This document shows, piece by piece, positions 61,665-64,000 of a DNA stretch of 64,000 nt (its first letter is position 1; every line of letters begins with the position of its first letter). The stretch is taken from the NCBI GenBank assembly GCA_038532735.1, contig JBCBAC010000001.1:124001-188000 (forward strand). The letters run 5' to 3'. The notes below the pieces were generated by a model. It made no database searches. It saw only the letters and a list, made by a program, of their open reading frames with translations, and was not told where the DNA came from. Origin of the DNA: JAHTBL01 sp038532735. Its GTDB lineage: Bacteria; Pseudomonadota; Alphaproteobacteria; Rhodobacterales; Rhodobacteraceae. The position numbers were made by a program, and so were the translations under genes.

Positions 61665-63365
61665 TTATCGCACCAGATAGGGTTTGCGCGGCTGATCTTT
61701 GGGTTGGACCGGATCATCCCCAACCGGGAAATCCCCCATCAGATGCGGATGCATGCCCTGGTTCTTCAGGTTTTGCAGGAACTGGCCAAAGCCGGTCAGA
61801 TCCACCATGCGCGGCACCTCGGTCAGACGACGCAGGTTCCGCGGGCCGATCTCATCAATGATCATCTGCAAAGGCTCCATCGGGCTTTCCACGAACTCCG
61901 CCATCGTCCAGATCCGCACCCGAGCCTTGGCATAATAAGACCGCAGAACGTCCAGATGCTGACTTTCAATCTTTTGCAGGCGCGCAGCCTCTGCCCGTAG
62001 GTCCGAGAAATTGCGATTGGTCTTGAAAAGCGGAACCGCCCAGGCACCCGTAATGACAGAAATCTGGGCGTTTGGATCCTTCGCCATCATCCACTCAACC
62101 GTCTGATCATCGTCCGGCCCGAACTGAAAACACTGTCGTTCCCCCCGCGTATTCCAGATCAGATTGGTTAGAAATGCGTTGGGCCGGTAATCCCGCGCCT
62201 TCGCTGAGTTATAAAGCGCGCCGGCATAGCTGCTTTCGTTATTCGCAAACTCCACCTTATCCTTGGCAAACAGATGGCCATGCACTTTGGCCCCGGAGGC
62301 GCGGGTGAGCCATGGTTCAAAATCCTCGAACAGCTCCGTAAAGCCTTCGAAAACCGAATAAGGCGCGCTTGTCATGCCGTTTTCCCAACCATCGTTGGGC
62401 ATCCGGCTTTGCATATAAAGCCCAGCGCGCCCGCGGGTTCGGCGATCCACGGCTTTGGCGAAGATACGGTCGATCTTGCCTGGGTTCGGCTCTGTCCGTT
62501 TCATGGCGCCGTCCGCGTCGGTCAGAAATGCAGAATAGAGCCGATCCGCCTTGGACCAGATCTTGCGCGCGACAAAACAGTCAGACCGACGCAGAAGCTG
62601 CAAATGATCGTCATAAAAAATGTGCGGTTTGCCCTGAAAATCGAACTTCGACAGGGTCAGAGACCGGCTTTCCACGTTCGAGGAATAAATCCGGCAGAGC
62701 GTTTGAAAATAGCTCTCATCCGGGATCCAGACGCGTTTGAAATAGGTGTCGTATACGTTGCGATCCGGGTCTTGCAGAATGGCCGAGAGGGTCTGCCGCG
62801 TCAGGCACCACCATTGCGATCCCATATGGGGCACCAGCCCAGCCGGGATCTTGCGCTTGTAGCCAATCTTGCGCTGCAGCTCGACGAACCGGTCAAAGAA
62901 ATAGCGACGCTTCTTCCAGGAGAATGGGAAGCTGAGCGTGAATCGTTCCGCATCAAGCCCGCCAACGGTCCAAGGCACATCCTCTGTGGTGGCCGATTCA
63001 ATGAAATCCGTGCGCGGGCGATCCGCTAGATAATCGACAAGCTCCTGCACGGGCCGCAAAGGCAGGCAAGAGCCAGAGGCCAGATAGACATGCGTGATCT
63101 TGTCATCGGTGCGCAATAGCTGTTCGGAAGCGGCTTGCGAGGCGGCAACAATGCCCCACGTGCCCCATTCACAGCGATAGCGCGTTTTGCAAAACGAGAT
63201 TTCGTCGACATCCGAGAGATTGCGGACAAAGGTCTGGTAGGTTTTGCGATCCACGAACTTGTCGCAGTGAATAACGACCGGACAGCCGCTTGCCGCCCAA
63301 TGCCGCGCGACCTGCTCGGCGCGATGCAGTGCTGTATGCACCAGCATGACGATCCCAACGGTCAC
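61665..63365 (-). CDS. GT14-like (core-2/I-branching) glycosyltransferase
   Basis: In this 566-residue protein residues 1-260 resemble GT14 beta-1,6-N-acetylglucosaminyltransferase-type enzymes (GIVMLVHTALHRAEQVARHW, EWGTWGIVAASQAASEQLL, YLASGSCLPLRPVQELVDY, QWWCLTRQTLSAIL, WIPDESYFQTL). Residues about 270-566 match the extra domain (DUF5927) found behind this GT in roseobacters. It probably works on a surface or secreted polysaccharide. It lies between a GT2 and a sulfotransferase gene. Confidence 0.85.
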   Translation of the reverse strand: MTVGIVMLVHTALHRAEQVARHWAASGCPVVIHCDKFVDRKTYQTFVRNLSDVDEISFCKTRYRCEWGTWGIVAASQAASEQLLRTDDKITHVYLASGSCLPLRPVQELVDYLADRPRTDFIESATTEDVPWTVGGLDAERFTLSFPFSWKKRRYFFDRFVELQRKIGYKRKIPAGLVPHMGSQWWCLTRQTLSAILQDPDRNVYDTYFKRVWIPDESYFQTLCRIYSSNVESRSLTLSKFDFQGKPHIFYDDHLQLLRRSDCFVARKIWSKADRLYSAFLTDADGAMKRTEPNPGKIDRIFAKAVDRRTRGRAGLYMQSRMPNDGWENGMTSAPYSVFEGFTELFEDFEPWLTRASGAKVHGHLFAKDKVEFANNESSYAGALYNSAKARDYRPNAFLTNLIWNTRGERQCFQFGPDDDQTVEWMMAKDPNAQISVITGAWAVPLFKTNRNFSDLRAEAARLQKIESQHLDVLRSYYAKARVRIWTMAEFVESPMEPLQMIIDEIGPRNLRRLTEVPRMVDLTGFGQFLQNLKNQGMHPHLMGDFPVGDDPVQPKDQPRKPYLVR

Positions 63366-63375
63366 CGCGCCCTCC

Positions 63376-64000
63376 TCATGCCCAGTTGCCCTTGGACATC
63401 AGGCCAAGGATCTCAAGCTGACGCCAGTTTATGTATTTTTCCGACCATTTGCACCACAGGTCCGGATTTTCCTGCAAACCTGCGGCATAGGCGCGATATT
63501 CGTGGCTGTTGGCATAGTGCTGTTTGCGCTCAAGCTCTTCCTGAGCCTTTTGAGGGAAGGTGTTAAGAAACTTGGCGTGCAGCAGACAGCCCGACGCTTT
63601 CTCCCCACCCCATTCATCATAAACCTGATTCAAACCGCGCGGCAGCAACATATGAGAGGAACTGGCATAAGCATAATTGCGGTGCCATTTGACGAGCGGA
63701 ATTTTATTCAGCGCTGGCGCACGTTCGGGCTTATCTGCAAAGAATACGCGCGCGCGGGGTCCGCCTTGTATCCACAGATTCCCAAACCGCTTGTTCCGCT
63801 CAATCGTGTAGTTGCCGGAATCAAACCACGACGCGATCTCAATCGGGTCCTGCCCCTCATGGTAGGGCGTATCGTTCAACGGGCCCTTGGGATACATGTC
63901 CAGCAGCATCGCGCTGAACGACTTGATGGACGACGCGTCTAGCCAGTCAGTCAACGCTTGGATCGGGCGCGTGTCGCAGAACGGGTATACCAGAAACTCA
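63376..64000 (-). CDS. glycosyltransferase family 2 protein, C-terminal part only
   Basis: The reading frame is open to the window edge (visible codons from 63999), so the start lies outside. The visible part has EFLVYPFCDTRPIQALTDWL, KSFSAMLLDMYPKGPLND, HRNYAYASSSHMLLPRGLNQ and CLLHAKFLNTFPQKAQEEL. This matches the C-terminal region of GT2-type (Glyco_tranf_2_4) proteins found with GT14 and sulfotransferase genes in roseobacters. The DxD sugar-nucleotide site would be upstream of the edge. A TTG at 63954 is a possible but unlikely start. Confidence 0.75.
   Translation of the reverse strand, partial: EFLVYPFCDTRPIQALTDWLDASSIKSFSAMLLDMYPKGPLNDTPYHEGQDPIEIASWFDSGNYTIERNKRFGNLWIQGGPRARVFFADKPERAPALNKIPLVKWHRNYAYASSSHMLLPRGLNQVYDEWGGEKASGCLLHAKFLNTFPQKAQEELERKQHYANSHEYRAYAAGLQENPDLWCKWSEKYINWRQLEILGLMSKGNWA

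Overview
The window is high-GC, densely coded DNA from an alphaproteobacterium, most likely a marine Rhodobacteraceae (Roseobacter-group) chromosome. The reasons are the petP/petR regulator pair, the cytochrome c1 anchor of a petABC operon, the gltB/gltD arrangement, an NDUFA9-like SDR protein, and a Roseobacter-type glycosyltransferase/sulfotransferase cluster. No integrase, transposase, terminase, capsid gene or CRISPR array was seen.

Left part (1-28.4 kb) is mainly housekeeping. It holds the end of petC, a thiBPQ thiamine transporter operon behind a TPP riboswitch, aroC, a thioredoxin-fold protein without CxxC, an EamA exporter, HU, AMP nucleosidase, and an xseB-ispA-dxs isoprenoid operon. 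These are followed by petP-petR, a branched-chain aminotransferase, a secreted Hint-domain protein, queG, a GST, mtgA, gltB/gltD, uppP, an NDUFA9-like protein and tRNA-Leu(CAG).

Middle part (28.8-55.3 kb) is the accessory core. It is one uninterrupted plus-strand operon of 19 genes, mostly coupled by stop/start overlaps, encoding an extracellular-type contractile injection system (eCIS, Afp/PVC-like). In order it carries a DUF4255 tube cap, a secreted-fold accessory protein, sheath 1, tube 1, sheath 2, tube 2, DUF5908, a LysM baseplate protein, a gpD-like hub, a gpV-like spike, a DUF2169 protein with a DUF4150 PAAR-like tip (a type VI secretion-style pair), and gp25. It continues with baseplate J, a tail-protein-I/propeller fusion, a propeller/collagen fibre candidate, a second protein sharing its N-terminal domain, a tape-measure-like protein, an AAA+ ATPase, and a 1261-residue last protein. 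That last protein has a repetitive beta body, a proline-rich linker and a lower-GC C-terminus bearing a nuclease-like GHLLN / NIFPIT / AN..H motif set. It is the best candidate for the cargo or effector.

Right part (55.3-64 kb) returns to core genes: a ribonuclease D-like exonuclease, kdsD, lptC-lptA-lptB, hpf and ptsN. It ends with a minus-strand polysaccharide-type cluster of a double-module sulfotransferase, a GT14-like glycosyltransferase and a truncated GT2 glycosyltransferase.

Function calls rest on motif and family recognition by eye; no database search was possible. The eCIS assignment is strong because many independent parts agree. The effector activity, the tape-measure call and the fibre roles are inference.
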